A DNA stretch of 64,000 nt from Pseudomonas fluorescens (GTDB taxonomy: Bacteria > Pseudomonadota > Gammaproteobacteria > Pseudomonadales > Pseudomonadaceae), in the NCBI RefSeq assembly GCF_902497855.1, contig NZ_CABVHU010000001.1, forward strand, positions 285,639 through 349,638, in the 5' to 3' direction. The notes under the pieces were generated by a model. The model saw nothing but the letters and a program-made list of their open reading frames with translations, did not search any database and was not told where the DNA came from. Position numbers and translations under genes: made by a program. Positions 42,991-51,807 of the stretch are shown one piece after another. Positions within the stretch are counted from its first letter, which is position 1, and every line of letters begins with the position of its first letter.

Positions 42991-43959
42991 TCAGTTCGAC
43001 AAGGGCACACAGACCGACAACAACCCGCCAAGGCCTGCCGTACGCTGCAACTGGCTGGCAATCAGGGTGTTCTTCAGCAAATACGCAATGGTCATCGGCC
43101 CAACGCCCCCGGGAACCGGCGTGATCGCGCTGGCAACGGTGCGCGCGCTGGCGTAATCGACATCGCCCACCAGACGGGGGCCGGATTCGCCGGCAATCCG
43201 ATTGATCCCGACATCGATCACCACGGCCCCGGGCTTGAGCCAACTGGCATCGATCAAATGCGGCCGACCTACCGCGGCAACAACGATGTCCGCCATACGG
43301 CACAGCGTCGGCGCATCGACACTGCGCGAGTGCACCACACTGACCGAGCAGTCGGCCTGCAGCAGCAGGGTGGCCATCGGCTTGCCAACGATGTTCGAAC
43401 GGCCGATGACCACCGCGTGCAAGCCGCTCAAGTCACCGCAGGTTTCACGCAGCAGCCGCATGCAGCCGCTGGGCGTGCAGGGGGTCAGCACTTCGATGCC
43501 TTGCACCAGGCCGCCGACGTTTTCCCGATGAAAACCGTCGACGTCCTTGATCGGGTGAATGGCATGGATCACCGCCTGCTCGTCGATATGCGACGGCAAG
43601 GGCAACTGCACCAGGATGCCGTTCACCGAGGCGTCGGCGTTCAACTGCGCAATCAGTTCCAGCACATCGTCCTGGCTGGCATTGTCCGCCAGGCGATGCT
43701 CAAGGGAGCGGATGCCGACCTCCCTGGCCCGCAGCAGTTTGTTGCGCACATAGACTTCGCTGGCGGGGTCTTCACCGACGAGCAACACGGCAAGGGCAGG
43801 GTAGATCTGCTGGCTGGCCAGGGCCAGGACTTCTTCCCGAACCTCGTCGAGAACCCGGGCAGAGATGGCTTTGCCGTCGATATCGCGGGCAAGTGCAGGG
43901 GTGTTGCTGACCAAAAGAGTCACCGTCGTCTTGATTGAGAAAAGGGGCGAAGTGATCAT
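42991..43959 (-). CDS. folD: Bifunctional methylene-THF dehydrogenase/methenyl-THF cyclohydrolase FolD
   Basis: A FolD protein of up to 322 residues; a GTG at 43923 would give 310 residues, nearer the usual length, and neither start has a clear binding site. Conserved elements: [20 protein letters not shown] with the catalytic Lys region, [23 protein letters not shown] and [11 protein letters not shown], then [17 protein letters not shown] for NADP binding. It interconverts 5,10-methylene-, methenyl- and 10-formyl-THF. It may be a second copy associated with catabolism rather than the housekeeping folD; this cannot be decided from one window. Confidence 0.87.
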   Translation of the reverse strand: MITSPLFSIKTTVTLLVSNTPALARDIDGKAISARVLDEVREEVLALASQQIYPALAVLLVGEDPASEVYVRNKLLRAREVGIRSLEHRLADNASQDDVLELIAQLNADASVNGILVQLPLPSHIDEQAVIHAIHPIKDVDGFHRENVGGLVQGIEVLTPCTPSGCMRLLRETCGDLSGLHAVVIGRSNIVGKPMATLLLQADCSVSVVHSRSVDAPTLCRMADIVVAAVGRPHLIDASWLKPGAVVIDVGINRIAGESGPRLVGDVDYASARTVASAITPVPGGVGPMTIAYLLKNTLIASQLQRTAGLGGLLSVCVPLSN

Positions 43960-44068
43960 CGAGGCGTGTTGCGCCCCGATGATCCCTCACAGACCCGCAG
44001 GCAAGGGGGCTCAGGCTACCAGTTGCTGGCCGTGCACCACCAGTACCCCTGCAATCAGTGAGACATAA

Positions 44069-44112
44069 GGCGGCCGGTCGGTGCGTTTGCGACCCGGCCG
44101 CCTGACTTTTTT
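44069..44112. terminator. GC-rich hairpin between folD and the NCS1 gene
   Basis: AGGCGGCCGG (44068-44077) pairs with CCGGCCGCCT (44094-44103) and TTTTTT follows at 44107-44112 on the plus strand. Both flanking genes are on the minus strand, where only TTATGTC follows the stem, so it would terminate the NCS1 transcript only weakly. Confidence 0.55.
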
Positions 44113-44122
44113 CAGCCGTTGA

Positions 44123-45484
44123 TCAAGACAGTTCCCCGACCCCCTGGGCGCGCTTGCCGAGTTTCATCAGCCCGTAATAGCTGAACGCTGGCACCAGCAG
44201 CCCGACGAGCCAGGCCAGGTCCACGCCGTCCAGCGCAGTAGCGACGGGACCTACATAGAACGTGGTGTTCATGAACGGGATTTCCACGGCGATCGCCAGC
44301 AGGAAACTGCCGCAGGCAATCCAGTTGACGCGCCCGTAGATCCCGTCCAGGTCGAAGATATCGGCGATCCGGTACTGGCCTTTGCGCAGGCAGTAGTAGT
44401 CCACCAGATTGATCGCCGTCCAGGGGATCAGGAAGTAGCTCATGAAGAAAATGAAGTTGAGAAAGAAGTTGATGAAGTCGTCCTGGCTGATGGTGCACAG
44501 CGCTGTGGCCACCAGGCTGATCACCAGCATGAACAGGCCGCGCACCCGCGGCGTCACCTTGAGCCGGGCAAAGGGTTCGATCACGGTGATGGTCGACATG
44601 AAGGCGCCATACAGGTTGAAGACGTTGATCGACACCTGGCCATAAAGGATGAAGACGAACAGCAACAGCGCGCCGCTGCCAAACAATCCGGCGACATGAC
44701 TGCCGACGTTACTGGAGAAATCGGCAATGCCGACGCTGAGCATCGCCCCCAGAATCATCATCCATGCACCGCCGCTGACCGTGCCGGCATAGCTGTACCA
44801 GAACACCCTGGCGGTCGGCGTGCTGCTCGGCAGGTAGCGCGAATAGTCGGCCACATAAGGCGCATAGGACAGTTGCCAGGTCACGGCAATGCTCACCGCC
44901 ACCAGGAACTTCGACAACGAGAAGCCCGTTGGCAGCCATTGTTCGGCGGGGATCGGCAGTTGCAACGCGAGCAGCGTGGCAGCGACGAACACCAACAGTG
45001 AAAGCAGCGACAACAGCTTCTGCAGGCGATGGATCAGGCGATAACCGAAGAGCGCGACGACGAAGCACAGCGCACCGATCAGGTAGATATTACCGGTGGC
45101 CGGCAGCGGGCTGACGGACTCCAGGGCCTGGGCGGCGAGCAAGGTGTTGCTGACGAAGAAGCCCAGGTAGATGAGCATGACGAACAGCAGCGGCAACACC
45201 GCCCCCAGCACACCGAATTGCGCCCGGCTCTGGATCATTTGCGGAATGCCGAGCTTCGGTCCCTGGGCGGAGTGGGAGGCCATGAAAATGGCGCCCACGA
45301 GCGAGCCGACAATTATCGCCAGCGCACTCCAGAACAGGTTCAGCCCCATGACCACTGGCAATACACCGGAAGCGATGGTGGTGATGTTCATGTTGGCGCC
45401 GAACCAGATGAAGAACAGCGAACCGGGTTGCCCGTGGCGCTCGGCCTCGGGAATGAAATCGATGCTGCGTTTTTCGACTTGCAT
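44123..45484 (-). CDS. NCS1-family nucleobase/hydantoin-type permease (copy 1)
   Basis: A 453-residue, 12-helix symporter. SAQGPKLGIPQMIQSRAQFG (residues about 75-94) and APYVADYSRYLPS (about 200) are the NCS1 signatures, here most like the CodB/cytosine-uracil branch. The ATG at 45484 is eight bases behind AGGAG; the GTG at 45493 is too close. NCS1 carriers import cytosine, uracil, allantoin, hydantoins, thiamine or pyridoxine. It follows the isochorismatase-like gene by 5 bp, so the two are one operon. No operator of the local regulon was seen upstream. Confidence 0.85.
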   Translation of the reverse strand: MQVEKRSIDFIPEAERHGQPGSLFFIWFGANMNITTIASGVLPVVMGLNLFWSALAIIVGSLVGAIFMASHSAQGPKLGIPQMIQSRAQFGVLGAVLPLLFVMLIYLGFFVSNTLLAAQALESVSPLPATGNIYLIGALCFVVALFGYRLIHRLQKLLSLLSLLVFVAATLLALQLPIPAEQWLPTGFSLSKFLVAVSIAVTWQLSYAPYVADYSRYLPSSTPTARVFWYSYAGTVSGGAWMMILGAMLSVGIADFSSNVGSHVAGLFGSGALLLFVFILYGQVSINVFNLYGAFMSTITVIEPFARLKVTPRVRGLFMLVISLVATALCTISQDDFINFFLNFIFFMSYFLIPWTAINLVDYYCLRKGQYRIADIFDLDGIYGRVNWIACGSFLLAIAVEIPFMNTTFYVGPVATALDGVDLAWLVGLLVPAFSYYGLMKLGKRAQGVGELS

Positions 45485-45489
45485 GGCGA

Positions 45490-46167
45490 TCACTCCTGAG
45501 TCCGGACGAGACGGGTTTGCAAACGGGCGATGGTGCTTTCCAGTTCGTGGGGCTGGTAGGCGAATTCATCCGGCTGCCCGGGGACCAGGCTCAAGTAGTC
45601 TTCACCTTCGAGGGCGCGCAGGCATTGCGCACCGGTGAGGATTTCCAGAGCGTAGACCCAGTTGGCCATGATCAACAGTGCCGAATAGTGTCCGGCCAGC
45701 GTGGTCGTGGTGCAGGCGTCGCTGACCAGGCGAATGTGATAACCCAGGGCAAAAGCATCGAACACCGTGCCGAGTACACAGACATCGGTCAACACACCGC
45801 AGACGATCAGGGTGTCGACCCCGAGCGCCTTGAGTCGGTTATCCAGGTCAGTGCGGTGGAAGGCGCTGTAACGGCCCTTGTCGACCACGAGCTCATCGGG
45901 TTGCGGTGCCAGGCGCTCGATGATTTCCACTTGCCGGGTGCCGGCGCGATAGCTGCTCGGGCCGCCGTCGGCCCCTCGTGGTTCGCCGCGGGGCAAATCA
46001 CTGCCGTCGGCCTGATTGATGTGGCGGGTATAGACGACAGGGACCTGCCGGAGGCGGGCGGACTCGAGCAGGGCGGCGGTATGGGTCACCACCGTGTCGA
46101 GATTTTCCAGGACGAAGCCGTCCTCTTGCTGCATGTCGATGATCAACAGCGCGTTGTTATTGTTCAT
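45490..46167 (-). CDS. Isochorismatase-fold amidohydrolase
   Basis: A 225-residue cysteine hydrolase. The catalytic triad is visible: Asp in LLIIDMQQEDGFV (residue about 11), Lys in VDKGRYSAFHRTDLD (about 99) and Cys in GVLTDVCVLGTVFDAF (about 134). This fold includes nicotinamidase, N-carbamoylsarcosine amidase, RutB (ureidoacrylate amidase), biuret hydrolase and maleamate amidase (NicF). The start at 46167 has AGG eight bases upstream. It shares an operon with the NCS1 permease, suggesting hydrolysis of an imported amide. Confidence 0.85.
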   Translation of the reverse strand: MNNNNALLIIDMQQEDGFVLENLDTVVTHTAALLESARLRQVPVVYTRHINQADGSDLPRGEPRGADGGPSSYRAGTRQVEIIERLAPQPDELVVDKGRYSAFHRTDLDNRLKALGVDTLIVCGVLTDVCVLGTVFDAFALGYHIRLVSDACTTTTLAGHYSALLIMANWVYALEILTGAQCLRALEGEDYLSLVPGQPDEFAYQPHELESTIARLQTRLVRTQE

Positions 46168-46207
46168 TGAGCAAACCTGATCATGGGTCGAAGCACAATG
46201 CACCGGG

Positions 46208-46231
46208 CACGCCTCGTGATGACGAGGCGTG
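46208..46231. other. Stem-loop upstream of the isochorismatase gene
   Basis: CACGCCTCGT and ACGAGGCGTG form a 10-bp perfect stem with a 4-nt loop. No T-run follows on either strand. It lies 41 bp upstream of the isochorismatase start, on the leader side. Confidence 0.55.
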
Positions 46232-46258
46232 GGTGCGTCAATTCCAGTTCGGGTGAGC

Positions 46259-46411
46259 TCAGTGAACTATTTGCCAGAAACCGTTCTGTTTGGCGGAGAC
46301 GCTGGCGCGCAGGCGCTTGAGGTGGATATGCGAAGCGGTCCATTCGCCACGCAGGTAAGCCTGCTCGGCGCCGGGGGAAAGGGTGAGTGATGGGAGACGA
46401 CCATTGAGCAT
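46259..46411 (-). CDS. Possible 50-residue small protein
   Basis: A 51-codon frame (MLNGRLPSLTLSPGAEQAYL, then RGEWTASHIHLKRLRASVSA, ending QNGFWQIVH) with good high-GC third positions. The ribosome binding site is weak. It lies between the LLM gene and the isochorismatase gene on the same strand and could be a small cluster gene or the C-terminal remnant of a lost one. No family recognised. Confidence 0.35.
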   Translation of the reverse strand: MLNGRLPSLTLSPGAEQAYLRGEWTASHIHLKRLRASVSAKQNGFWQIVH

Positions 46412-46437
46412 CGGAATCGACCCTGCACGTCAATCAA

Positions 46438-46461
46438 CCCCCTGGCTTCGCGTCCAGGGGG
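46438..46461 (-). terminator. Stem-loop after the LLM gene
   Basis: CCCCCTGG (46438-46445) and CCAGGGGG (46454-46461) form an 8-bp stem with an 8-nt loop just past the LLM stop at 46475 on the minus strand. Only TTGATTGA follows, so it may act as an mRNA end-protecting structure or a weak terminator. Confidence 0.6.
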
Positions 46462-46474
46462 CCGGTGGCTGGAC

Positions 46475-47518
46475 TCAGCGGAACGCCGGGACCACGTGTT
46501 TGATGAACAGCTCCAGGGATTTTTTCTTTTCCGCGTGGGGCAGGCTGTTATCGCACCAGAAGCTGAACTCGTCGACCCCCAGTTCCTGGTAGTACTTGAT
46601 GCGAGGGATGATTTCTTCCGGGGTGCCGATCATCGCGGTCCTGTGCAGGCTGTCCAGCTGGAACTCCGGACGCTCGGCGAACTTCTCTTCCGGGCTCGGT
46701 TCCAGGAAGCCGTTGACCGGCGTCGTCTTGTTGCCGAACCAGGCGTCGAAGGTGCGGTAGAAACGGGAGATGGCCTTGGCCCCGACTTTCCAGCCCTCGG
46801 GATCGTCGACCGCGTGGACGTGGGTGTGACGCAGCACCATCAATTGCGGGCGCGGCACGGCCGGGTTGTTGTCCAGGGCCGCCTGGAACTTGTTCTTCAG
46901 GTCGAGGACTTCTTCGTCGCCCTTCATCAGCGGCGTGACCATGACGTTGCAGCCGTTGGCTACCGCGAAGTTGTGCGAATCCGGGTCGCGGGCGGCGATC
47001 CACATCGGCGGGTTGGGCTGCTGGATCGGCTTGGGCACGCTGGTGGACGTCGGGAATTTCCAGATATCGCCATCATGGGCGTAATCGCCTTGCCACAACG
47101 CGCGAACCACCGGAACCATTTCCCGCAGGGCCTGACCACCGGAGGACGCCGGCATGCCGCCGGCCATGCGGTCGAACTCCACCTGGTAGGCGCCGCGGGC
47201 CAGGCCGACTTCCATGCGCCCGTTACTGATCACGTCGAGCAGGGCGCATTCGCCGGCGACCCGCAGCGGGTGCCAGAACGGCGCGATGATAGTGCCGGCG
47301 CCCAGGTGAATGGTGGTGGTCTTGGCGGCCAGGTAGGCCAGCAACGGCATCGGGCTCGGCGAGATGGTGTATTCCATGGCGTGGTGTTCGCCGATCCAGA
47401 CGGTGCTGAAACCACCGGCCTCGGCCATCAGGGTCAGTTCGGTCAAGTCTTCGAACAGCTGACGGTGGCTGACGCTTTCGTCCCAACGTTCCATGTGCAC
47501 GAACAGGGAAAACTTCAT
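46475..47518 (-). CDS. LLM-class flavin-dependent monooxygenase (luciferase-like, RutA/PyrA-like architecture)
   Basis: A 347-residue bacterial-luciferase-like TIM-barrel monooxygenase. Typical elements: MAEAGGFSTVWIGEHH, LAAKTTTIHLGAGTIIAPFW, HPLRVAGECALLDVISNGRM with VGLARGAYQVEFDRM. It would use FMNH2 and O2 to oxygenate a small substrate. The FMNH2 is presumably supplied by one or both flavin reductase paralogues (47763-48248, 60157-60642). Its operator copy lies at 47575-47590, 57 bp before the start, which has GAGGTAAGCGTC in front. In parts list it matches the RutA role, but the family as a whole is broad and includes ring-cleaving pyridine and pyrimidine oxygenases. Confidence 0.85.
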   Translation of the reverse strand: MKFSLFVHMERWDESVSHRQLFEDLTELTLMAEAGGFSTVWIGEHHAMEYTISPSPMPLLAYLAAKTTTIHLGAGTIIAPFWHPLRVAGECALLDVISNGRMEVGLARGAYQVEFDRMAGGMPASSGGQALREMVPVVRALWQGDYAHDGDIWKFPTSTSVPKPIQQPNPPMWIAARDPDSHNFAVANGCNVMVTPLMKGDEEVLDLKNKFQAALDNNPAVPRPQLMVLRHTHVHAVDDPEGWKVGAKAISRFYRTFDAWFGNKTTPVNGFLEPSPEEKFAERPEFQLDSLHRTAMIGTPEEIIPRIKYYQELGVDEFSFWCDNSLPHAEKKKSLELFIKHVVPAFR

Positions 47519-47574
47519 GACGCTTACCTCGGATCTTTTGTTGTCGGCCGGTCGACTGCGGGCCTGTTGGTTAT

Positions 47575-47590
47575 TGGTATACCATAATAC
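47575..47590 (-). promoter_or_regulatory. Regulon operator site 1 (LLM gene)
   Basis: TGGTATACCATAATAC, containing the perfect 10-bp palindrome TGGTATACCA. It is one of six related sites in the window. It lies 57 bp upstream of the LLM start. The core fits the FadR/VanR-type GntR operator pattern (N-GT-N2-AC-N), and the only GntR gene in the window is at 58797-59549. Confidence 0.8.
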
Positions 47591-47624
47591 GAGATGCTCG
47601 CAAAATATTTCTGTTTGCGACGGC

Positions 47625-47735
47625 CCTGTGGGAGCGGGCTTGCTCGCGAAGGCGGTATGCCTGCGGACATTGATGCCGAATATGCAGGCCTCTTCGCGAG
47701 CAAGTCGGACCGCCGCACCGCCGCTCCCACAAGGT
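47625..47735. repeat. REP pair, GTGGGAGCG form
   Basis: CTGTGGGAGCGGGCTTGCTC at about 47627-47646 faces CTTCGCGAGCAAGTCGGACC and GCCGCTCCCACAAGG at about 47692-47734. It lies between operator 1 and the flavin reductase gene end. Confidence 0.82.
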
Positions 47736-47762
47736 ATGCGCTTATTTCACGGACATCGCAGA

Positions 47763-48248
47763 TCAGGCCAGAACGGGCAGGGCGCCCATCTTGCCGTGGC
47801 AATACACCAGTGGCCCGGCGTTGTGCTGCGGCACTATCAGGTTCTTCACCGCGCCGACCATGATCGCGTGGTCGCCGCCTTCATATTCGCGCCACAGTTC
47901 GCACTCGATGACCGCCGTGGCGTTAGCCAGAATCGGGTTGCCCAGCTCGCTCAAGGTCCATTCGATGCCCTGGGCCTTGTCCTTGCCTTTGCGCGCGAAG
48001 GCATAGGCTTCGCTCTGCTGGCCGCCGGACAGGACGTGAATGGCAAAGCGTTTGTTCTTGATCAGCACGGGGTAGGAATCGGAACTGTAGTTGGGGCAGA
48101 ACAGCACCAGGGCCGGGTCCATGGACAGCGAACTGAAGGCGCTGGCGGTCAGGCCGACGATCTGGCCGTCGTCATCGAGCGTGGTGATCACGGTCACGCC
48201 GGACGGAAACGAACCCATCACTTGTTTGTAGATGGCGGCATCGATCAT
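47763..48248 (-). CDS. Flavin reductase family protein (paralogue 1)
   Basis: A 161-residue FMN-binding split-barrel reductase. The family motifs are SFPSGVTVITTLDDDGQIVG, LTASAFSSLSMDPALVLFCP and GDHAIMVGAVKNL. It uses NAD(P)H to make FMNH2 for a two-component monooxygenase, such as the LLM enzyme at 46475. It is about 70% identical by hand alignment to the product of 60157-60642. The start at 48248 has GAGGACCGTCCC upstream and its operator lies 53 bp further on. Confidence 0.87.
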   Translation of the reverse strand: MIDAAIYKQVMGSFPSGVTVITTLDDDGQIVGLTASAFSSLSMDPALVLFCPNYSSDSYPVLIKNKRFAIHVLSGGQQSEAYAFARKGKDKAQGIEWTLSELGNPILANATAVIECELWREYEGGDHAIMVGAVKNLIVPQHNAGPLVYCHGKMGALPVLA

Positions 48249-48300
48249 GGGACGGTCCTCAGGCGGTGTGGTGCGGGTTTTTATGTGTTTGTAGGTCTGA

Positions 48301-48316
48301 TGGTATACCGTAATAC
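48301..48316 (-). promoter_or_regulatory. Regulon operator site 2 (flavin reductase 1)
   Basis: TGGTATACCGTAATAC; one base (G for A) differs from the consensus. It lies 53 bp upstream of the flavin reductase start at 48248. Confidence 0.78.
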
Positions 48317-48461
48317 ATAGTTTGCAAGGGCTTTTTCCATGAGCCGATAAACGTGAACGTCAGGTGCTAAAGCCAGCAAATACGGGCCTTTTCGCCAGAC
48401 AGCGCTTGCGGTCATCCATCAGAATTGCACATCAGATGCCCGATAAAAGTGCGGATCAGCC

Positions 48462-48489
48462 TTGTACAAAGTTTGGAATACCATAATAT
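48462..48489 (+). promoter_or_regulatory. Regulon operator site 3 with core promoter (NCS1 permease)
   Basis: TGGAATACCATAATAT at 48474-48489 lies between a possible -35 (TTGTAC, 48462-48467) and overlaps the -10 (TAATAT, 48484-48489); spacer 16 bp. A repressor bound here would block RNA polymerase. The sequence is almost identical to site 4 over 25 bp. Confidence 0.78.
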
Positions 48490-48573
48490 GGTCGGCATCT
48501 GAGGGGTGGCCGTAGAGCTCCCCCGGTTTGGCTTCGTACAACTATAAGATCAGACAAACTCGAGTTCATTCAT

Positions 48574-49980
48574 ATGTCCCAGACGTCCCGGCAAGACCCC
48601 CTGATCGAGAATCACACGGTCGATTACGTCCCACTCGCTGAGCGCCACGGGAAGGCCCGCGATCTATTCACGCTATGGTTCAGCACCAACATTGCACCGC
48701 TGCCCATTGTCACCGGCGCCATGGTGGTTCAGGTGTTTCACCTTGATCTGTTGTGGGGGCTGCTGGCGATTGCGCTGGGCCATATGATCGGCGGCCTGGT
48801 GATCGCCCTGGCGTCGGCCCAAGGCCCGCGCATGGGGATTCCGCAGATGGTGCAGAGCCGCGGCCAGTTCGGTCGTTATGGCGCACTGCTGATCGTGTTC
48901 TTCGCGGCGCTGATCTACATCGGGTTTTTCATCTCCAACATCGTGCTGGCCGGCAAGTCGATCGTCGGCATCGCGCCGTCGGTCCCGGTACCGGCGAGCA
49001 TCCTTATCGGCGCCTTGAGCGCCACGGCGATCGGGGTGATCGGCTACCGCTTCATCCACATCCTCAACCGCATCGGCACCTGGGTCATGGGCAGCGCCTT
49101 GCTGGCCGGGTTCCTCTACATCTTCGCCCATGACCTGCCGGCGGACTTCTTCAGTCGCGGCGGTTTCAACCTGTCCGGCTGGCTGGCGACGGTGTCGCTG
49201 GGGATCATCTGGCAGATCAGCTTCTCGCCTTATGTGTCGGACTACTCGCGTTACCTGCCGGCGGATATCGGCATTGCCAAACCGTTCTGGGCCACTTACC
49301 TGGGCGCGACCCTGGGCACCATTCTGTCGTTTACCTTTGGTGCGGTGGCGGTGCTGGCGACTCCGGAGGGCACCGAGGCGATGGCGGCGGTCAAGCAGTC
49401 CACCGGCTGGTTGGGGCCGATTCTGATGGTGCTGTTTTTGCTCAATATCATCAGCCACAACGCCTTGAATCTGTATGGCGCGGTGCTGTCGATCATCACG
49501 TCGATCCAGACCTTCGCCAGCCAGTGGACGCCGAGCATCAAGGTGCGGGTGGTGTTGTCGAGCGTGGTGCTGGCGGGCTGCTGCGTGGTGGCGCTGGGCG
49601 CTTCGGCGGACTTCATTTCGCAGTTCATCGGTTTGATTCTGGCGCTGCTGTTGGTGCTGGTGCCTTGGGCTTCGATCAACCTGATCGATTTCTACCTGAT
49701 CAAGCGCGGCAGCTACGATATCGCCTCGATCTTCCGGGCGGATGGCGGGATTTACGGGCGGTTCAATCTGCATGCGATTGTCGCGTATTTCATCGGGATT
49801 ATCGTGCAATTGCCGTTTGCCAATACCTCGTTGTATGTCGGGCCCTATGCCAATTTGATCGAAGGGGCTGACTTGTCGTGGCTGGTGGGGTTGGTGGTGA
49901 CTTGTCCGCTGTACTACTGCCTGGCGACGCGTGGGCAGGCGCAAGATCTCAAGGCCGCCAGACTCGGTTATACCGACTGA
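48574..49980 (+). CDS. NCS1-family permease (copy 2)
   Basis: A 468-residue, 12-helix symporter with the same family landmarks as copy 1: SAQGPRMGIPQMVQSRGQFG around residue 90, FSPYVSDYSRYLPADIGIAK around residue 210. It is driven from the plus strand with an operator at 48474-48489 overlapping its promoter. With the ABC transporter and RibBX it forms the import and cofactor part of the regulon. Its substrate is probably a nucleobase-like or heterocyclic compound. Confidence 0.85.
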   Translation: MSQTSRQDPLIENHTVDYVPLAERHGKARDLFTLWFSTNIAPLPIVTGAMVVQVFHLDLLWGLLAIALGHMIGGLVIALASAQGPRMGIPQMVQSRGQFGRYGALLIVFFAALIYIGFFISNIVLAGKSIVGIAPSVPVPASILIGALSATAIGVIGYRFIHILNRIGTWVMGSALLAGFLYIFAHDLPADFFSRGGFNLSGWLATVSLGIIWQISFSPYVSDYSRYLPADIGIAKPFWATYLGATLGTILSFTFGAVAVLATPEGTEAMAAVKQSTGWLGPILMVLFLLNIISHNALNLYGAVLSIITSIQTFASQWTPSIKVRVVLSSVVLAGCCVVALGASADFISQFIGLILALLLVLVPWASINLIDFYLIKRGSYDIASIFRADGGIYGRFNLHAIVAYFIGIIVQLPFANTSLYVGPYANLIEGADLSWLVGLVVTCPLYYCLATRGQAQDLKAARLGYTD

Positions 49981-50073
49981 TCGAAGCGTGCCCCGGACCT
50001 ATTTTGGGTGCGAGACCGGCTTGCCGGCGACGGCAGTCTGGTGGCCGACCTATGATTTTTTTGACCGAGTACA

Positions 50074-50380
50074 TATCCGTTTCTTCGGTCACGGCGACTT
50101 AGGGTTCCGCCCTTACGGCGGGTCACTTGGAAAAGCCCCAAGTAACCAAGGGCTCTTGCCCCTTTCGTTCGGTGCCTCGCTAATGCTCGGCATGCCCTCG
50201 CTTCGGTCCTGCTCCGTGGGCCCGCCGCCATCGGCCATCCATGGCCGGGGGCGGCTAACCCGGCATCCATGCCGGGTTGCCCACTGCGCAGAACCTCCAC
50301 TCGGCCTCTCGATGGCGCGGTGCGTCAAGATCAAGAGCTGCAGGCGAGCTAACGCTCGACCTGTTGAGTGGTGAGAAGCG
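50074..50380. repeat. Left arm of a ~310-bp inverted repeat pair
   Basis: Begins CATATCCGTTTCTTCGGTCA and ends GAGTGGTGAGAAGCG. Its reverse complement, with modest divergence, lies at 51478-51790. Internal landmarks are GGTTCCGCCCTTACGGCGGG, GTTCGGTGCCTCGCTAATGC and CTCTCGATGGCGCGGTGC. The arms contain only spurious frames; no protein-coding gene is supported. Confidence 0.9.
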
Positions 50381-50397
50381 GGCGCACACCAATCCCC

Positions 50398-51430
50398 GGT
50401 AGGCGCTGGCTTGCCAGCGAAGGCGTTCTTCCAGACGAAAAAAATGTTGCCTGACCCACCGATTTCGCTGGCAAGCCAGCTCCTACAGGTCTTGCACCAG
50501 CCTACAATCCCGATCTTGGCACCGATCTCTGGTAGGCGCTGGCTTGCCAGCGAAGGCGTTCTTCCAGACGAAAAAATGTTGCCTGACCCACCGCATTCGC
50601 TGGCAAGCCAGCTCCTACAGGTCTTGGGCCAGCCTTCAATCCCGAGCCTGGCACCGATCCTTGGTAGGAGCTGGCTTGCCAGCGAAGGCGTCCTTCCAGA
50701 CGAAAAAATGTTGCCTGATCCACCGCTTTCGCTGGCAAGCCAGCTCCTACAGGTCTTGCACCAGCCTACAATCCCGATCTTGGCACCGATCTCTGGTAGG
50801 AGCTGGCTTGCCAGCGAAGGCGTTCTTCCAGACGAAAAAATGTTGCCTGACCCACCGCATTCGCTGGCAAGCCAGCTCCTACAGGTCTTGGGCCAGCCTT
50901 CAATCCCGAGCCTGGCACCGATCCTTGGTAGGAGCTGGCTTGCCAGCGAAGGCGTCCTTCCAGACGAAAAAATGTTGCCTGATCCACCGCTTTCGCTGGC
51001 AAGCCAGCTCCTACAGGTCTTGCACCAGCCTACAATCCCGATCTTGGCACCGATCTCTGGTAGGAGCTGGCTTGCCAGCGAAGGCGTTCTTCCAGACGAA
51101 AAAATGTTGCCTGACCCACCGCATTCGCTGGCAAGCCAGCTCCTACAGGTCTTGGGCCAGCCTTCAATCCCGAGCCTGGCACCGATCCTTGGTAGGAGCT
51201 GGCTTGCCAGCGAAGGCGTCCTTCCAGACGAAAAAATGTTGCCTGATCCACCGCTTTCGCTGGCAAGCCAGCTCCTACAGGGTCTTGCGCCAGCCTTAAA
51301 TCCTGAGCCAGGCACCGATCCCTTGTAGGAGCTGGCTTGCCAGCGAAGGCGTCCTTCCAGACGAAAAAAAGTTTCCTGACCCACCGCATTCGCTGCGGTG
51401 CGGCGATCCGACAACCCAGCTCCTACAGGT
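50398..51430. repeat. REP tandem array, 8 units of about 132 bp
   Basis: GGTAGG(A/C)GCTGGCTTGCC units start at 50398, 50531, 50663, 50795, 50927, 51059, 51191 and 51324. Each carries a REP, the CTTCCAGACGAAAAAATGTT spacer and a facing REP arm, CGCTGGCAAGCCAGCTCCTA. Two types alternate (ATCCCGATCTTGGCACCGAT with TCTTGCACCAGCC, and CCCGAGCCTGGCACCGATCC with TCTTGGGCCAGCC), so the higher-order period is 264 bp. Frames running through it on both strands are repeat artefacts. Confidence 0.95.
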
Positions 51431-51477
51431 CTTGCGGCCAGCCTTCAAACCCACACAAATCCCGAATCCGGCGTATC

Positions 51478-51790
51478 GCTTCGCTCTTCACCACTCAACA
51501 GGCCGAGCGTTAGCTCGCCTGCAGCTTTTGATCTTGATGCACCGCGCCATCGAGAGGCCGAGTGGAGGTTCTGCGCAGTGGGCAACCCGGCATGGATGCC
51601 GGGTTAGCCGCGCACGGCCATGGATGGCCGATCGCGGCGGACCCACGGAGCAGGACCGGAGCGAGGGCATGCCGAGCATTAGCGAGGCACCGAACGAAAG
51701 GGGCAGGAGCGTTTGGTTACTTTGCGCTTTTCAAAGTGACCCGCCGTAAGGGCGGAACCGCCAGTGGCCGTAACCGAACAAACGGATATG
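51478..51790. repeat. Right arm of the ~310-bp inverted repeat pair
   Basis: Begins GCTTCGCTCTTCACCACTCA and ends CCGAACAAACGGATATG. Inverted relative to 50074-50380, so the REP array lies in the loop of a potential 1.7-kb cruciform/hairpin structure. Confidence 0.9.
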
Positions 51791-51807
51791 CCCCCTAATC
51801 AAAAAGC

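Larger units (their letters stand above)
48249..48573. other. Divergent regulatory region between flavin reductase 1 and the NCS1 gene
   Basis: Contains two operator copies, site 2 at 48301-48316 (minus-strand gene) and site 3 at 48474-48489 (plus-strand gene), described separately. The 48317-48473 segment between them has no gene or repeat that I can see. Confidence 0.7.

Noticed and set aside
50113..51414. Large open frames of 305 and 433 residues running through the REP array on both strands
   Set aside because: They consist of the repeat unit translated over and over (GAGLPAKAFFQTKK and similar) and exist only because the 132-bp period is a multiple of three. No independent coding evidence.
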